64,000 bases of DNA from DASQFQ01 sp038238015. GTDB lineage: Bacteria; Actinomycetota; Thermoleophilia; Solirubrobacterales; Solirubrobacteraceae. Below, in pieces: positions 1 through 8,017 of the stretch. The position numbers and the translations under genes were made by a program. Location: contig JBBRYA010000002.1 of NCBI GenBank assembly GCA_038238015.1, positions 1 to 64,000 of the forward strand, in the 5' to 3' direction. Below the pieces are notes generated by a model. The model made no database searches, was not told where the DNA came from, and was given only the letters and a program-made list of their open reading frames with translations. Position 1 is the first letter of the stretch, and each line of letters opens with the position of its first letter.

Positions 1-64
1 CGCTCGCCATCCGAACCGATTGAGATCCTCCCGGGCCGCCGCTCACCCCGAGCGCCAACTCGCA

Positions 65-94
65 GAAACGGCCGCGCACCCGCGCGGCCGTTTC
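65..94. terminator. Bidirectional intrinsic terminator-like hairpin
   Basis: A perfect 13-bp inverted repeat (65-77 and 82-94) encloses a 4-nt loop. Its outer pairs are A/T-rich (GAAA with TTTC), so on either strand the stem ends in a short T run. It lies 45 bp downstream of the stop codon of the leftward lytic transglycosylase gene and probably ends that transcript, and perhaps a rightward one entering from outside the window. Confidence 0.7.
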
Positions 95-139
95 ATTTCG
101 CCCGCTCCTCACCCCGAGTTTGTCCGGGGCAAATAGCTA

Positions 140-1096
140 CTAGCCCCCGAAGCGCGAGCGCAGCGCCTGCACGTTGGCCACGTAGCGCTGCGTGTCGTCG
201 AACATCCCGCGCGAGCGCACCGACCCGAGGCCCTGGTAGTAGCCGGCGATCGCCGCCGACTCGTCGCCGCCGGTCTGGGCGAGCAGCTGCTTGAGGTAGA
301 GCACGCCGGCGTGAACGTTGTCGGCCGCCGAGCTTGGGTCCAGCGGGCGCTGGGCGAGGTGCTGCTGCACGTAGTCCCACGTGCCCGGCATCACCTGCAT
401 CACGCCGCGGGCGTTGGCGCCCGAGACCATCGCGTTGTTGAACCCGCTCTCCTGCCAGGCGATCGCCGCGGCGAGCGACGGCGGCACGCCCTGGGCGAGC
501 GCCGCCTGCTGAATCTCGGGCGCGCCGACGCGCGTGGCGGTCGGGACGGGGTCGGCGGCGGGGACAACGCGCGCGGCCGGCTCGGGCTCGCTGGAGCGGG
601 CCGGAGCGGGGGCACCGGAGGGCAGCTTGAGCACGGTGCCGACGAGCAGCGGCGCGCTCGGATCGAGGCCGTTGGCGGCCGCCATCTGTGCCGCGGCGAC
701 GTGCGCGCCGGCGGCGAGGCCCGAGAGCGTGTCGCCCGGGCGCACCGTGTAGTGGCCGAGCGCGGCCGGAGCGGTGGTGGCGGGTGCCGCGGTCGGGACG
801 GCCGCGGCGGGGACGGGGGCGGAGGAGGGAGCCGCGACGAGCCCGGCCTCCTGGAGCTTCGCGAAGCCCTCGACCGTGGTCGGGACCTGAATCGTCGAGC
901 CGAGCACCACCTGCGAGGTCTCTGACAGGCCGTTGAAGGCCGCGACGGTGCGGGTGGTGAGGTTGTTCGCCGCGGCGATCGTCCACAGCGTTTCGCCTGG
1001 CGCCACGGTGTGGCCCACGGCGGCACCGGCCGGCGCGGCCGCGGCCAGCGAGAGGATCGGGAGGGCGAGAGCGATGAGAGTTCTGGCAGAGCGCAT
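140..1096 (-). CDS. LysM-domain lytic transglycosylase (SLT family), secreted
   Basis: A 318-residue protein that probably cleaves the glycan strands of peptidoglycan outside the membrane. It has an N-terminal signal peptide (residues 1-26, ending AGA), two LysM peptidoglycan-binding domains (about 28-72 and 114-158, with the PGETL and PGDTL signatures) separated by Pro/Ala-rich linkers, and a C-terminal soluble lytic transglycosylase domain (about 192-318). The catalytic glutamate is E216 in AWQESGFN, followed by the family motif ARGVMQVMPGTW. It stands alone and ends at the hairpin at 65-94. The ATG start is chosen because it opens directly into the signal peptide. Domain assignment is confident; the cellular role (growth, division or remodelling) cannot be read from the sequence. 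Confidence 0.9.
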   Translation of the reverse strand: MRSARTLIALALPILSLAAAAPAGAAVGHTVAPGETLWTIAAANNLTTRTVAAFNGLSETSQVVLGSTIQVPTTVEGFAKLQEAGLVAAPSSAPVPAAAVPTAAPATTAPAALGHYTVRPGDTLSGLAAGAHVAAAQMAAANGLDPSAPLLVGTVLKLPSGAPAPARSSEPEPAARVVPAADPVPTATRVGAPEIQQAALAQGVPPSLAAAIAWQESGFNNAMVSGANARGVMQVMPGTWDYVQQHLAQRPLDPSSAADNVHAGVLYLKQLLAQTGGDESAAIAGYYQGLGSVRSRGMFDDTQRYVANVQALRSRFGG

Positions 1097-1190
1097 GGCC
1101 CTGTCTTAGCCCGCCTTCCGGTGCGGCGCACGTTCTCGCGCGGGGTTACGGCGACCTGCACGCGCGCTTGCGCCGGGCATACTGGCCGCC

Positions 1191-1775
1191 GTGCACCGCG
1201 CCGACGCCAAGCTCTGGGTGCAGAAGTGGCGCTGGTACGAGCGCGCCTCGCTCCCCTGGAACCGCGCCCGGCTGCACTACGAGATGGCCAGGCGCAAGGC
1301 CTTCTGCCGCTGGCCGGTGCAGGGCAACGTGCTCGAGATGCTCCTGGAGGGCCGGCTCGAGCTCGGCCCGCACGTCCTGCTCGAGCCCAACGTCTGGCTG
1401 ACCGCCCAGGCGCCCGCGCGCATCCGCATCGGCGAGGGCAGCTTCCTCAACCTCGGCGTCCAGGTCGCCGCCGTCGAGCTGGTCGAGATCGGCGCCCACT
1501 GCATGTTCGCCAACGGCTGCTTCGTGACCGACGGCAACCATCGCTTTGACGACCCCGACAAGCCCGTGCCCTGGCAGGGCTTCGACACCAAGGGGCCGAC
1601 GCGGATCGGCGACAACGTGTGGTGCGGCGCCAACGTGGTCATCACCAGCGGCGTGACGGTGGGCGAGCGCTGCGTGATCGGCGCCAACGCGGTCGTGACC
1701 ACCGACCTGCCGCCGTTCTCGATCGCGGCGGGAGCCCCGGCGAAGGTCCTGCGGACGATCGAGTACGACCGCTAG
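1191..1775 (+). CDS. Hexapeptide-repeat acyltransferase (maltose O-acetyltransferase-like)
   Basis: A 194-residue left-handed beta-helix acyltransferase. After an Arg/Trp-rich N-terminal segment, the hexapeptide turns run from about residue 55, including the region IRIGEGSFLNLGVQ and the C-terminal motif IGDNVWCGANVVITSGVTVGERCVIGANAVV, which ends in the family's typical IAAGAPAKVLR. Such enzymes move an acetyl group from acetyl-CoA to a sugar hydroxyl; the conserved His is in DGNHRFDD. The GTG start at 1191 has an ATA-containing -10-like hexamer (CATACT, 1178-1183) 7 nt upstream and no Shine-Dalgarno sequence. The acceptor sugar is unknown; the glycan genes from 7.5 kb make an envelope polysaccharide plausible. 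Confidence 0.85.
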   Translation: MHRADAKLWVQKWRWYERASLPWNRARLHYEMARRKAFCRWPVQGNVLEMLLEGRLELGPHVLLEPNVWLTAQAPARIRIGEGSFLNLGVQVAAVELVEIGAHCMFANGCFVTDGNHRFDDPDKPVPWQGFDTKGPTRIGDNVWCGANVVITSGVTVGERCVIGANAVVTTDLPPFSIAAGAPAKVLRTIEYDR

Positions 1776-1975
1776 CTCTTGTTCAGCATCACGGTCACCG
1801 CCAGCACGACGGCCGCGGCGAACACCGCGAGCGCGAGCACCGCAAGCCCGGCGTAGGCCGTCGCGGCCGCGCCGTGGCCGTCCCGGCGGGCCTCGGCGCC
1901 GCGCGCCCAGCCGACGATCACCAGCGAGAACAGCACGGTCACGGCGACGCCGGCCAGCAGCGACTCCCAGACCAC
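1772..1975 (-). CDS. Small two-helix membrane protein, unknown function
   Basis: A 67-residue protein with two hydrophobic helices (about 4-24 and 41-63) joined by a charged loop (GAEARRDGHG). I recognise no family. It starts with GTG 36 bp downstream of the PiT phosphate transporter gene on the same strand, so it is probably the last gene of that operon, and its stop overlaps the stop of the converging acyltransferase. Co-transcription suggests a link to the transporter, but nothing in the sequence proves it. The hydrophobicity pattern and codon usage look like real coding. Confidence 0.6.
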   Translation of the reverse strand: MVWESLLAGVAVTVLFSLVIVGWARGAEARRDGHGAAATAYAGLAVLALAVFAAAVVLAVTVMLNKS

Positions 1976-2011
1976 GTTCCCGAGCGCGTGGAAGTCGACG
2001 GCGGCGACGGC

Positions 2012-3109
2012 TCAGCCCTCCGCCGTGAGGGGCCGGCCCGCCAGCAGTCGGCGCCCGAAAGTGAAGGTGAGGGCAATCAGCAGCAGCGCGGAGACGACGA
2101 GCGGGCCGGCCTCCTTAGACCCGATGAGCGCCACCACGGCATAGGTGAGCCCGCCGACCGCGGCCGCCGCGGGCAGCGTGAGGACCCAGGCGACGGCGAT
2201 GTTGCCGGCCAGGCCCCAGCGCACCGCGGAGATCCGCTTTGCGGCTCCGGCGCCCATGATCGCCCCGGAGATCACGTGTGTGGTCGAGAGCGGGAAGCCC
2301 GCGTGGGAGGCGGAGAGGATCACGGCCGCGCCGGCGCCCTGCGCGGCGAAGCCCTGCGCAGGGTCCATCTTGATGATGCGCGTGCCCATCGTGCGGATGA
2401 TCCGCCAGCCGCCGACGTAGGTGCCGAGCGCGATCGCCGTCGCGGCGGACAGCACGACCCAGGTGGGCACGTCGTCGGTCTTGGCGAGGTTCCCGTTGGC
2501 CACCAGCGCCAGGAAGATGATCCCCATCGTCTTCTGTGCGTCGTTGGTGCCGTGCGAGAGCGAGAACAGCGAGCCCGAGACGATCTGCCCCAGCCGGAAG
2601 CCCCGCGTCACCGGCCCGGGGGCGAGGCGCCCGACGATCCGGTAGGCCAGCAGGATGGCCAGCCCGGCCACGACGAGGGCGAGCACCGGCGCGATCAGCG
2701 CGGGCACGATGACCTTCTCGACGATGCCGCCGCCGAGCACCGCCTTCGGGCCCGCGGCGACGAACGCGGACCCGATCACGCCGCCGATAAGGGCGTGCGA
2801 GGAGGAGGCGGGCAGGCCGAAGAACCAGGTCGCGAGGTTCCACGCGATCGCCCCGATCAGCCCGGCGAACACGATCGACGGCGTGATCAGCTCGGCCTGC
2901 ACGATGCCCTTGGCGATCGTGGCGGCGACCTGCAGCGAAAGGAAGGCGCCGACGAAGTTCAGGACCGCCGCGATCCCGACCGCCACGCGCGGCGGCATCG
3001 CGCGGGTGGAGATCGACGTCGCCACGGCGTTGGCCGTGTCGTGGAAGCCGTTGGTGAAGTCGAACGCGAGCGCCGTCGCGACGACGATCCAGAGGACGAC
3101 GTCGTCCAC
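2012..3109 (-). CDS. PiT-family inorganic phosphate transporter
   Basis: A 365-residue polytopic membrane protein of the PiT family, which imports phosphate (as metal phosphate) using the proton or sodium gradient. Both family signatures are visible: GFHDTANAVATSI near the N-terminus and SHGTNDAQKTMGII in the second half, plus the SSSHALIGG motif. The GTG start at 3109 shares one base with the TAG stop of the upstream DUF47 gene, so the two are translationally coupled; an upstream extension of the open frame would run through DUF47 in another phase and is not real. In this family the DUF47/PhoU-like partner is typically encoded next door, as here. Confidence 0.9.
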   Translation of the reverse strand: MDDVVLWIVVATALAFDFTNGFHDTANAVATSISTRAMPPRVAVGIAAVLNFVGAFLSLQVAATIAKGIVQAELITPSIVFAGLIGAIAWNLATWFFGLPASSSHALIGGVIGSAFVAAGPKAVLGGGIVEKVIVPALIAPVLALVVAGLAILLAYRIVGRLAPGPVTRGFRLGQIVSGSLFSLSHGTNDAQKTMGIIFLALVANGNLAKTDDVPTWVVLSAATAIALGTYVGGWRIIRTMGTRIIKMDPAQGFAAQGAGAAVILSASHAGFPLSTTHVISGAIMGAGAAKRISAVRWGLAGNIAVAWVLTLPAAAAVGGLTYAVVALIGSKEAGPLVVSALLLIALTFTFGRRLLAGRPLTAEG

Positions 3110-3735
3110 TAGCGGTTCTTGATGACGACGCCTTCGAGGATGTTCGCCGCGGTCTCGGTCGCGTCGATGGCCTCCTCCAGGCGCTCGAAGATGTCCTTCC
3201 AGCGGATGACCATCATCGGGTCGATTCCGCGCTCGAACAGGGAGGCGAGGGCCTCGCGGACCACACGGTCGCCGTCGTTCTCGAGCCGGTTGATCTCGAC
3301 CGTGTAGTGGGTGATGTCCCCGAACGTGCGCAGGCGCGGGATCGCCGCGGCCAGCTCGCGCGAGGCGTGGTGCAGGATGCGCGCGAGCTCCTGGGCCTGG
3401 GCCATCGGGGCCTCGATGCGGTAGAGCCCGAGGAAGTCGGCGACCTCCTCGATCAGGTCGACGATGTCGTCGAGCCCCGAGGCCAGCGAGTAGATGTCCT
3501 CGCGGTCGATTGGGGTGACGAAGGTCTGGTTGAGGCGATGGATGATGTCGTGCGTGATCCGGTCGCCCTCCTGCTCGCAGACCACGACGTCGCGGGCCAG
3601 CTCGCCGTGGTCGGGCCACTGGTCGAGCATGCGCTCGAGCATCTCGGCGGCGCGGACGATGTTCTGTCCCGCCTCCTCGAACAGGTCGAAGAACTCGCGC
3701 TCGCGAAGCGCGAACAGTCGGGACAGACCGGCCAT
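3109..3735 (-). CDS. DUF47 (PhoU-like) phosphate transport accessory protein
   Basis: A 208-residue all-helical cytosolic protein of the DUF47/PhoU-like family, a known partner and likely regulator of PiT transporters. The family's acidic metal-binding helices are visible (for example EQEGDRITHDI and ENDGDRVVREAL, the repeated E-x-x-x-D pattern). It is the first gene of the pit operon. Its ATG lies 6 nt downstream of a TACACT hexamer on the minus strand, without a Shine-Dalgarno sequence, suggesting a leaderless mRNA. Its stop overlaps the transporter start by one base. Confidence 0.88.
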   Translation of the reverse strand: MAGLSRLFALREREFFDLFEEAGQNIVRAAEMLERMLDQWPDHGELARDVVVCEQEGDRITHDIIHRLNQTFVTPIDREDIYSLASGLDDIVDLIEEVADFLGLYRIEAPMAQAQELARILHHASRELAAAIPRLRTFGDITHYTVEINRLENDGDRVVREALASLFERGIDPMMVIRWKDIFERLEEAIDATETAANILEGVVIKNR

Positions 3736-3741
3736 GCGGCC

Positions 3742-3747
3742 AGTGTA
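3742..3747 (-). promoter_or_regulatory. -10-like hexamer (TACACT), probable leaderless promoter of the DUF47-pit operon
   Basis: On the minus strand TACACT sits 6 nt upstream of the DUF47 ATG. At that distance transcription would begin at or next to the start codon. No recognisable -35 element is seen. Confidence 0.45.
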
Positions 3748-3762
3748 AGTGTGAACGCGGCG

Positions 3763-4662
3763 TTACGTCCTGGCGGTGCTCCGGAGCATCGCCTTGAGCC
3801 GGTCGATCTCCTCCGGCGCGACCCCGTAAACGTGCTCGGGGCCGGGGAAGCGGCGGCTGCGCACCTCGTCGGCGTACTCGCTGACGCCCTTGACCATCGC
3901 CTGGTGCAGCTCGGCGTAGCGCTTGACGAACTTCGGCTTGAAGGACTCGTTGAGGCCGAGCAGGTCGTGGAAGACGAGCACCTGGCCGTCGGTGCTCGGC
4001 CCCGCGCCGATCCCGATCACCGGGATCTCCATGTGCTCCATGATCACGTCGGTGACCTCGCCGGGGATCGCCTCGAACACGATCGAGAAGCAGCCGGCCT
4101 CCTGCAGGGCCAGCGCGTCGTCGAGCACGTGGCGGGCGTTCTCTGCCGTCCGCCCCTGGGCCCGGTAGCCGCCCAGCGCGGTCGCGGTCTGCGGCGTCAG
4201 CCCGACGTGGCCCATGACGGGGATCCCGGCGCGCACGATCGCGCGGGCGCGCTCGGCGCTGGTGCCGCCGCCCTCGAGCTTGACCGCCTGGCAGCCGGCC
4301 TCCTTGACGAAGCGCTGCGCGGTGGCGATCGCGAGCTCGTCGGAGCCCTCGTAGGAGCCGAAGGGCAGGTCGCCGACCATCAGCGGCGTGCTCAGGCCGC
4401 GGCGGACGGCGCGCGAGAGCATCAGCAGCTCCTCCATCGTGATCGGCACCGTGTCGCGGTAGCCGAGCACGTTGTTGGCCGCAGAGTCGCCGACCAGGAC
4501 CATGTCGACGCCGGCCTCCTCGGCCACCAGCGCGCTCGGGTGGTCGTAGGCGGTGACCATGACGATCGGCTCGCCCAGCGCGCGCTTCTCGGCGAGCTTG
4601 AGCAGCGTCACCGGCTTGCGCTCGGCCGGGGTGAAGCGGGGCTCACGAGGCGGGGAGGACAT
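3763..4662 (-). CDS. panB: 3-methyl-2-oxobutanoate hydroxymethyltransferase
   Basis: A 299-residue TIM-barrel enzyme that transfers a hydroxymethyl group from 5,10-methylenetetrahydrofolate to 2-oxoisovalerate, giving ketopantoate, the first committed step of pantothenate and CoA synthesis. Family motifs: VTAYDHPSA, VGDSAANNVLGY (metal-binding Asp), VKLEGG and GHVGLTPQ, and the catalytic-Glu region EAIPGEV. The ATG is preceded by a good Shine-Dalgarno (AAGGAG, 9-nt spacing). The gene begins inside the last 20 bp of panC, so both belong to the DUF2520-panC-panB operon. Confidence 0.95.
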   Translation of the reverse strand: MSSPPREPRFTPAERKPVTLLKLAEKRALGEPIVMVTAYDHPSALVAEEAGVDMVLVGDSAANNVLGYRDTVPITMEELLMLSRAVRRGLSTPLMVGDLPFGSYEGSDELAIATAQRFVKEAGCQAVKLEGGGTSAERARAIVRAGIPVMGHVGLTPQTATALGGYRAQGRTAENARHVLDDALALQEAGCFSIVFEAIPGEVTDVIMEHMEIPVIGIGAGPSTDGQVLVFHDLLGLNESFKPKFVKRYAELHQAMVKGVSEYADEVRSRRFPGPEHVYGVAPEEIDRLKAMLRSTART

Positions 4663-5557
4663 GAACAGGAGCTCCTTTCGGGTCGGCGCCCCGCTCGCGC
4701 GGGGTCGCCGCCAGGACGTCGACGAGGATGTTGTCGATGAGGCGCGTGCCGCCCACCTGGGCGGCGACGGCCAACAGGGCGCTGCGGTCTGCGTGGGGGA
4801 GGGCTTCGAAGCTGTCGGGGTCCACCAGCGCCAGGTACTCCGGCGTCACGCCGAGGGCGACCATCGCCGCCCGGCCGGCGGCCTCGATGGCCGCCGGGTC
4901 GCGCTGGCCGGCCTGGACGGCGGCCTCGGCGGCGCGCAGGCCGCGAGTCAGCGCGATTGCGCGCTCGCGGTCGTCGGGCGAGAGGCGGCCGTTGCGGCTC
5001 GACATCGCGAGGCCGTCGAGCTCGCGCACGGTGGGAAGAGCCTCGATCCGCACGGGGAGGTCGAGGTCGACGGTCATCCGGCGCAGGACCGCGACCTGCT
5101 GGGCGTCCTTCTGGCCGAAGAACGCAACGTCGGGGGCGACGATGTTGAACAGCTTGGCCACCACGGTGCAGACCCCGTGGAAGTGCTCCGGGCCGCGCCG
5201 GGCTCCCTCCAGCACATCGGAGAGGCCGGCGACCGCGACCGTCGTCGCGAAGCCGGCCGGGTAGATCTCCTCCGGGGGCGGCGCGAACAGGACGTCCGCG
5301 CCCCGCGCGGCGGCGATCGTCGCGCCGACCGACTCGTCGCGCGGGTAGGCGGCGAGGTCGACCGGGTCGTTGAACTGCGCGGGGTTGACGAACAGCGAGA
5401 CGATCACCTCGTCGCAGGCCTCGCGGGCGGCGAGCATCAGCGACTCGTGGCCGGCGTGGAAGGCGCCCATGGTCGGCACGAGGCCGATCGTGCGCCCCGC
5501 GGCACGGGCGCGCCGGACGTGCTCGCGGACCTCGGCGATGGTGCGGAGCGTCCTCAT
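4643..5557 (-). CDS. panC: Pantoate--beta-alanine ligase (pantothenate synthetase)
   Basis: A 304-residue cytosolic enzyme that condenses pantoate and beta-alanine with ATP to make pantothenate. The nucleotidyltransferase HIGH-type motif is visible as PTMGAFHAGH, followed by SLFVNPAQF, YPRD, FFGQKDAQQ and the KMSKS-equivalent MSSRN segment. Length is normal for the family. Its ATG overlaps the TGA stop of the DUF2520 gene as ATGA, and its 3' end overlaps panB by 20 bp, so the three genes are one tightly coupled operon. The open frame extends far upstream but the conserved N-terminus (MRTLRTIAEVREHV) fixes the start. Confidence 0.95.
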   Translation of the reverse strand: MRTLRTIAEVREHVRRARAAGRTIGLVPTMGAFHAGHESLMLAAREACDEVIVSLFVNPAQFNDPVDLAAYPRDESVGATIAAARGADVLFAPPPEEIYPAGFATTVAVAGLSDVLEGARRGPEHFHGVCTVVAKLFNIVAPDVAFFGQKDAQQVAVLRRMTVDLDLPVRIEALPTVRELDGLAMSSRNGRLSPDDRERAIALTRGLRAAEAAVQAGQRDPAAIEAAGRAAMVALGVTPEYLALVDPDSFEALPHADRSALLAVAAQVGGTRLIDNILVDVLAATPRERGADPKGAPVHVLPAS

Positions 5558-6297
5558 GCCGCCACCAGGTCCCGGCTGGCGCCGACCATCGCGTCGAACA
5601 GCGCCAGCAGGTCGGGGGCACGCTCCTCGATCGCCGCGCGCTGGTGGGCGACGGTCTGCTCGTCGCCGCGCGCGACGGGGCCCGTCAGCGCATCGGCAGC
5701 GCCCAGGCGCGCCCAGTTCTCGAGCGCGGCGCGCGCCAGCGGCGCCAGCAGCTCGCGGTCGACGCCCGCGGTCGCGGCGAGACGCTCGGCCGCCGCCTCC
5801 AGCGTGACGAGGAAGTTCGCGGCGATCGAGGCAGCCGCGTGGTATGCGGCGCGATCCTCGTCGGCGATCTCCACGGCGCGCATCCCCAGCGCGGAGGCGA
5901 GGTGCTGCGCGGCCTGCAGGGCGCGGGGGGTGGAGCCGGCGACGGCGCAGCCCGCGCCTGCGAAGCGGGCGGTCCCTTCGGCGGGCACGGTCATCAGCGG
6001 GTGCAGGCCGAAAGCCTCGTGCCCGGCGAGCACGCCGAGCCCGTTCGCGCCCGAGCAGTGGCCGACGAGCGGTGCGCGCGTCACGGCCGCGGCGGCGGCG
6101 GCGATCTCCGCGTCGGGCACGCACAGCAGCACGAGGTCGGCGGCGGCCGGGTCGGCTCCGCGCCCGAGCGGGCCCTCGACGTCGAGGCCGGCGGCGCGCA
6201 GCGCGGTGGACAGGGCGTGGCCGAGCCGGCCGGCGCCGACGACGGCGCAGCGCGGGGATTCGGGGAGGGAGGGGGGGTTCCGGTCCAGTTCTCGCAT
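5554..6297 (-). CDS. DUF2520 Rossmann-fold dehydrogenase-like protein, candidate ketopantoate reductase
   Basis: A 247-residue protein with an N-terminal NAD(P)-binding Rossmann domain (CAVVGAGRLGHALSTAL, about residues 17-33) and a C-terminal helical DUF2520 domain (from about 120, including HPLMTVP and YHAAASIAANFLVTL). The architecture resembles 6-phosphogluconate/ketopantoate-type reductases. It is the first gene of the operon with panC and panB and overlaps panC as ATGA. No panE is seen in the window, so a role in the missing reduction step (ketopantoate to pantoate) is an attractive inference from context. The biochemical function of DUF2520 is not established to my knowledge. Confidence 0.8.
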   Translation of the reverse strand: MRELDRNPPSLPESPRCAVVGAGRLGHALSTALRAAGLDVEGPLGRGADPAAADLVLLCVPDAEIAAAAAAVTRAPLVGHCSGANGLGVLAGHEAFGLHPLMTVPAEGTARFAGAGCAVAGSTPRALQAAQHLASALGMRAVEIADEDRAAYHAAASIAANFLVTLEAAAERLAATAGVDRELLAPLARAALENWARLGAADALTGPVARGDEQTVAHQRAAIEERAPDLLALFDAMVGASRDLVAA

Positions 6298-6424
6298 GAG
6301 ATACCGGCAGGGGACGGTGCTGAGAGGGTCTTCGAGGTCCGTCCCACGGGAAGGTGACGGCCTCAGCTCCGGATGTTACCCGCAGGCTGCGGAGTCCCAT
6401 GCGTGGCGCGCCGCGCGGCGCTTT

Positions 6425-6430
6425 AGGATG
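6425..6430 (+). promoter_or_regulatory. -10-like hexamer (TAGGAT) upstream of udg
   Basis: TAGGAT lies 6 nt upstream of the GTG at 6437. The spacing matches the other leaderless-type starts in this window and favours GTG 6437 over the ATG at 6428, which overlaps the hexamer itself. Confidence 0.4.
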
Positions 6431-6436
6431 CCGCGC

Positions 6437-7141
6437 GTGGCGACCGCGGACACCCGGCGCGAGGAGCTCAAGGCCGTCTTCCGGCAGGCCTCGGCGTGCA
6501 CGAAGTGCCCGCAACTGGCGGCAACGCGCACCACCGTGGTCTTCGGGTCGGGCAATGCCGACGCCGACCTCATGTTCGTCGGCGAGGCTCCAGGCGCCAA
6601 CGAGGACAAGCAGGGCGTCCCGTTCGTCGGCCAGGCCGGCAAGCTGCTCGACCGCCTGCTCGGGGAGATCGGCTTGGCGCGGGAGGACGTGTTCGTGGTC
6701 AACACGCTTAAATGCCGCCCTCCCGGCAACCGCGATCCGCTGCCGCAGGAGATCGACAACTGCCAGGACTACCTGTTCCGCCAGCTCGAGCTGATCGAGC
6801 CGAAGGTGGTCTGCACGCTGGGCAACTTCTCGACCAAGCTCCTGCGGGCCGATCCGGCGACCGGCATCACCCGGCTGCACGGGCAGGAGGAGATCCGCAC
6901 GATCGGCCCTCGGACCGTGCGCCTCTATCCGATCTTCCACCCGGCGGCCGCGCTCTACACCCCGTCGATGCTGGAGACGCTGCGGACCGACTTCCAGCGC
7001 CTGCCCGAGCTGCTGGCGCTCGAGGCGCCCGCGCAGCCCCAGCGCGAGCCTGAGATCATCGTCCCGGAGCCCGAGCTGGTGAGGGAGATCGAGCCGGTCG
7101 ACGAGGCCGAGCGCGACGAGTCGCAGCTGGGCCTGTTCTGA
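6437..7141 (+). CDS. udg: Type 4 uracil-DNA glycosylase (iron-sulfur)
   Basis: A 234-residue base-excision repair enzyme that removes uracil from DNA. It shows the family-4 features: first cysteine pair in ACTKCPQL (about C21, C24), the active-site motif GEAPGANEDKQGVPFVGQAG, a second pair of cysteines in LKCRPPGNRD...DNC for the [4Fe-4S] cluster, and the HPAAALY motif near the C-terminus. A proline/glutamate-rich tail (about 200-234) ends in DESQLGLF, which resembles a sliding-clamp binding motif (QLxLF); that is an inference. Two starts are possible: ATG 6428 and GTG 6437; I prefer GTG because TAGGAT stands 6 nt before it. Confidence 0.88.
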   Translation: MATADTRREELKAVFRQASACTKCPQLAATRTTVVFGSGNADADLMFVGEAPGANEDKQGVPFVGQAGKLLDRLLGEIGLAREDVFVVNTLKCRPPGNRDPLPQEIDNCQDYLFRQLELIEPKVVCTLGNFSTKLLRADPATGITRLHGQEEIRTIGPRTVRLYPIFHPAAALYTPSMLETLRTDFQRLPELLALEAPAQPQREPEIIVPEPELVREIEPVDEAERDESQLGLF

Positions 7142-7540
7142 TGAACCTCCAGCGGCTCGACCACGTCTCCTTGAACGCTTCGGATCGCCTCGCCGCGATC
7201 GCGCACCGACCCCGCCTTCACCCGCTCCGGGGCCGAGCGCCGCCTCCTCGAGCTCATCCGAAGAGCCCGCCTCCCGCGCCCGGAGGCCAACGCGCATCTC
7301 AACGGCTACGAGGTCGACCTCCTCTGGCGCGATCAGCGGTTCGTCGTCGAGGTCGACAGCTACACCTTCCACCACCCGCGCGGCCTTCGAGCGCGACCGC
7401 CGCCGCGACGCCGACCATCAGGCCGCCGGCTACCGCGTCCTCCGCGTCACCTGGCGCCAGCTTATCGACGAGCCCGCCGCGCTCGTCGCCTACCTCGCGG
7501 GCGCCCTCGCCGCCCACTCGTCGGCGGTCAGCGCGTAGCG
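7141..7540 (+). pseudogene. Gene remnant: frameshifted, 5'-truncated DUF559 endonuclease-like protein
   Basis: From about 7202 one frame encodes the core of a DUF559 (very-short-patch-repair-like) domain: SGAERRLLELIRRARLPRPE, then NGYEVDLLWRDQRFVVEVD and TFHHP. At about 7380 the homology continues in another frame (AAFERDRRRDADHQAAGYRV, then LRVTWRQL), ending at TAG 7538-7540. An in-frame TGA at 7172 and the absence of a start codon show that the 5' part is missing. The ATG at 7141, which overlaps the udg stop, opens a different frame beginning LDHVSLNASD, faintly like the N-terminus of a VOC/glyoxalase protein. The tail overlaps the converging GNAT gene by about 50 bp. A sequencing error could explain the frameshift but not the missing start. 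Confidence 0.7.
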
Positions 7541-8017
7541 CTCGTGGTCACGCCACTGGCCGCCGATCAGCAGGTAGCGCGGGGAGTAGCCCTCCAGCCG
7601 GAAGCCCGCACCGCGGGCCAGCGAGATCGAGGCCTGGTTCGCGGGTTGGATATTGGCCTCGATGCGGTGCAGCGCGACGTGGCCGAACGCGTGGTCGAGC
7701 ACGAGCGCCATCGCCTCGCGCATCAGGCCTCGGCCGGCGTGGCGCGCGGCGCCGTAGTAACCGAGGAAGGCGGACTGGAAGGAGCCGCGGACGATCTGGG
7801 AGATGTTGAAGACGCCCGCGATCTCGCCCGTGTCGGCGGTGCAGGCCAGCAGGCACACGAAGTCCTCGCGGGCACAGCGCGAAAGCAGGTCGGCGAACTG
7901 CTCGGGGCGCTCGGGCGGGTAGGCCCACGGCCGGTGCAGCTCGCGACTCTCGTGCACCATGACCAGGAAGGCGTCGGTGTCCTCCGCGGTCAGCTCCCGC
8001 AGCGCGATGCGGCTCAC
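7490..8017 (-). CDS. GNAT N-acetyltransferase, RimJ/RimL-like
   Basis: A 175-residue acetyltransferase of the RimJ/RimL-type GNAT group, which transfers acetyl from acetyl-CoA to an amine, often a protein N-terminus. Visible features are the N-terminal strand LRELTAEDTDAFL, the acetyl-CoA binding segment GYYGAARHAGRGLMREAM, and the C-terminal HRIEANIQPANQASISLARGAGF block that marks RimJ-like enzymes. The GTG start overlaps the TGA of the upstream glycosyltransferase as GTGA, so it is the last gene of a leftward operon (GT4-GT2-GNAT). Substrate unknown; the operon context allows acetylation of an amino sugar instead of a protein. Confidence 0.8.
   Translation of the reverse strand: MSRIALRELTAEDTDAFLVMVHESRELHRPWAYPPERPEQFADLLSRCAREDFVCLLACTADTGEIAGVFNISQIVRGSFQSAFLGYYGAARHAGRGLMREAMALVLDHAFGHVALHRIEANIQPANQASISLARGAGFRLEGYSPRYLLIGGQWRDHERYALTADEWAARAPAR

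Noticed and set aside
2012..3619. A longer form of the PiT transporter with an Arg-rich N-terminus
   Set aside because: The extension is an out-of-phase reading of the DUF47 gene. The GTG at 3109, overlapping the DUF47 stop, fits the family N-terminus.
4553..6436. A long in-frame upstream extension of the uracil-DNA glycosylase
   Set aside because: It is antisense to panB, panC and the DUF2520 gene and shows no domain; the conserved enzyme starts at about 6428-6437.
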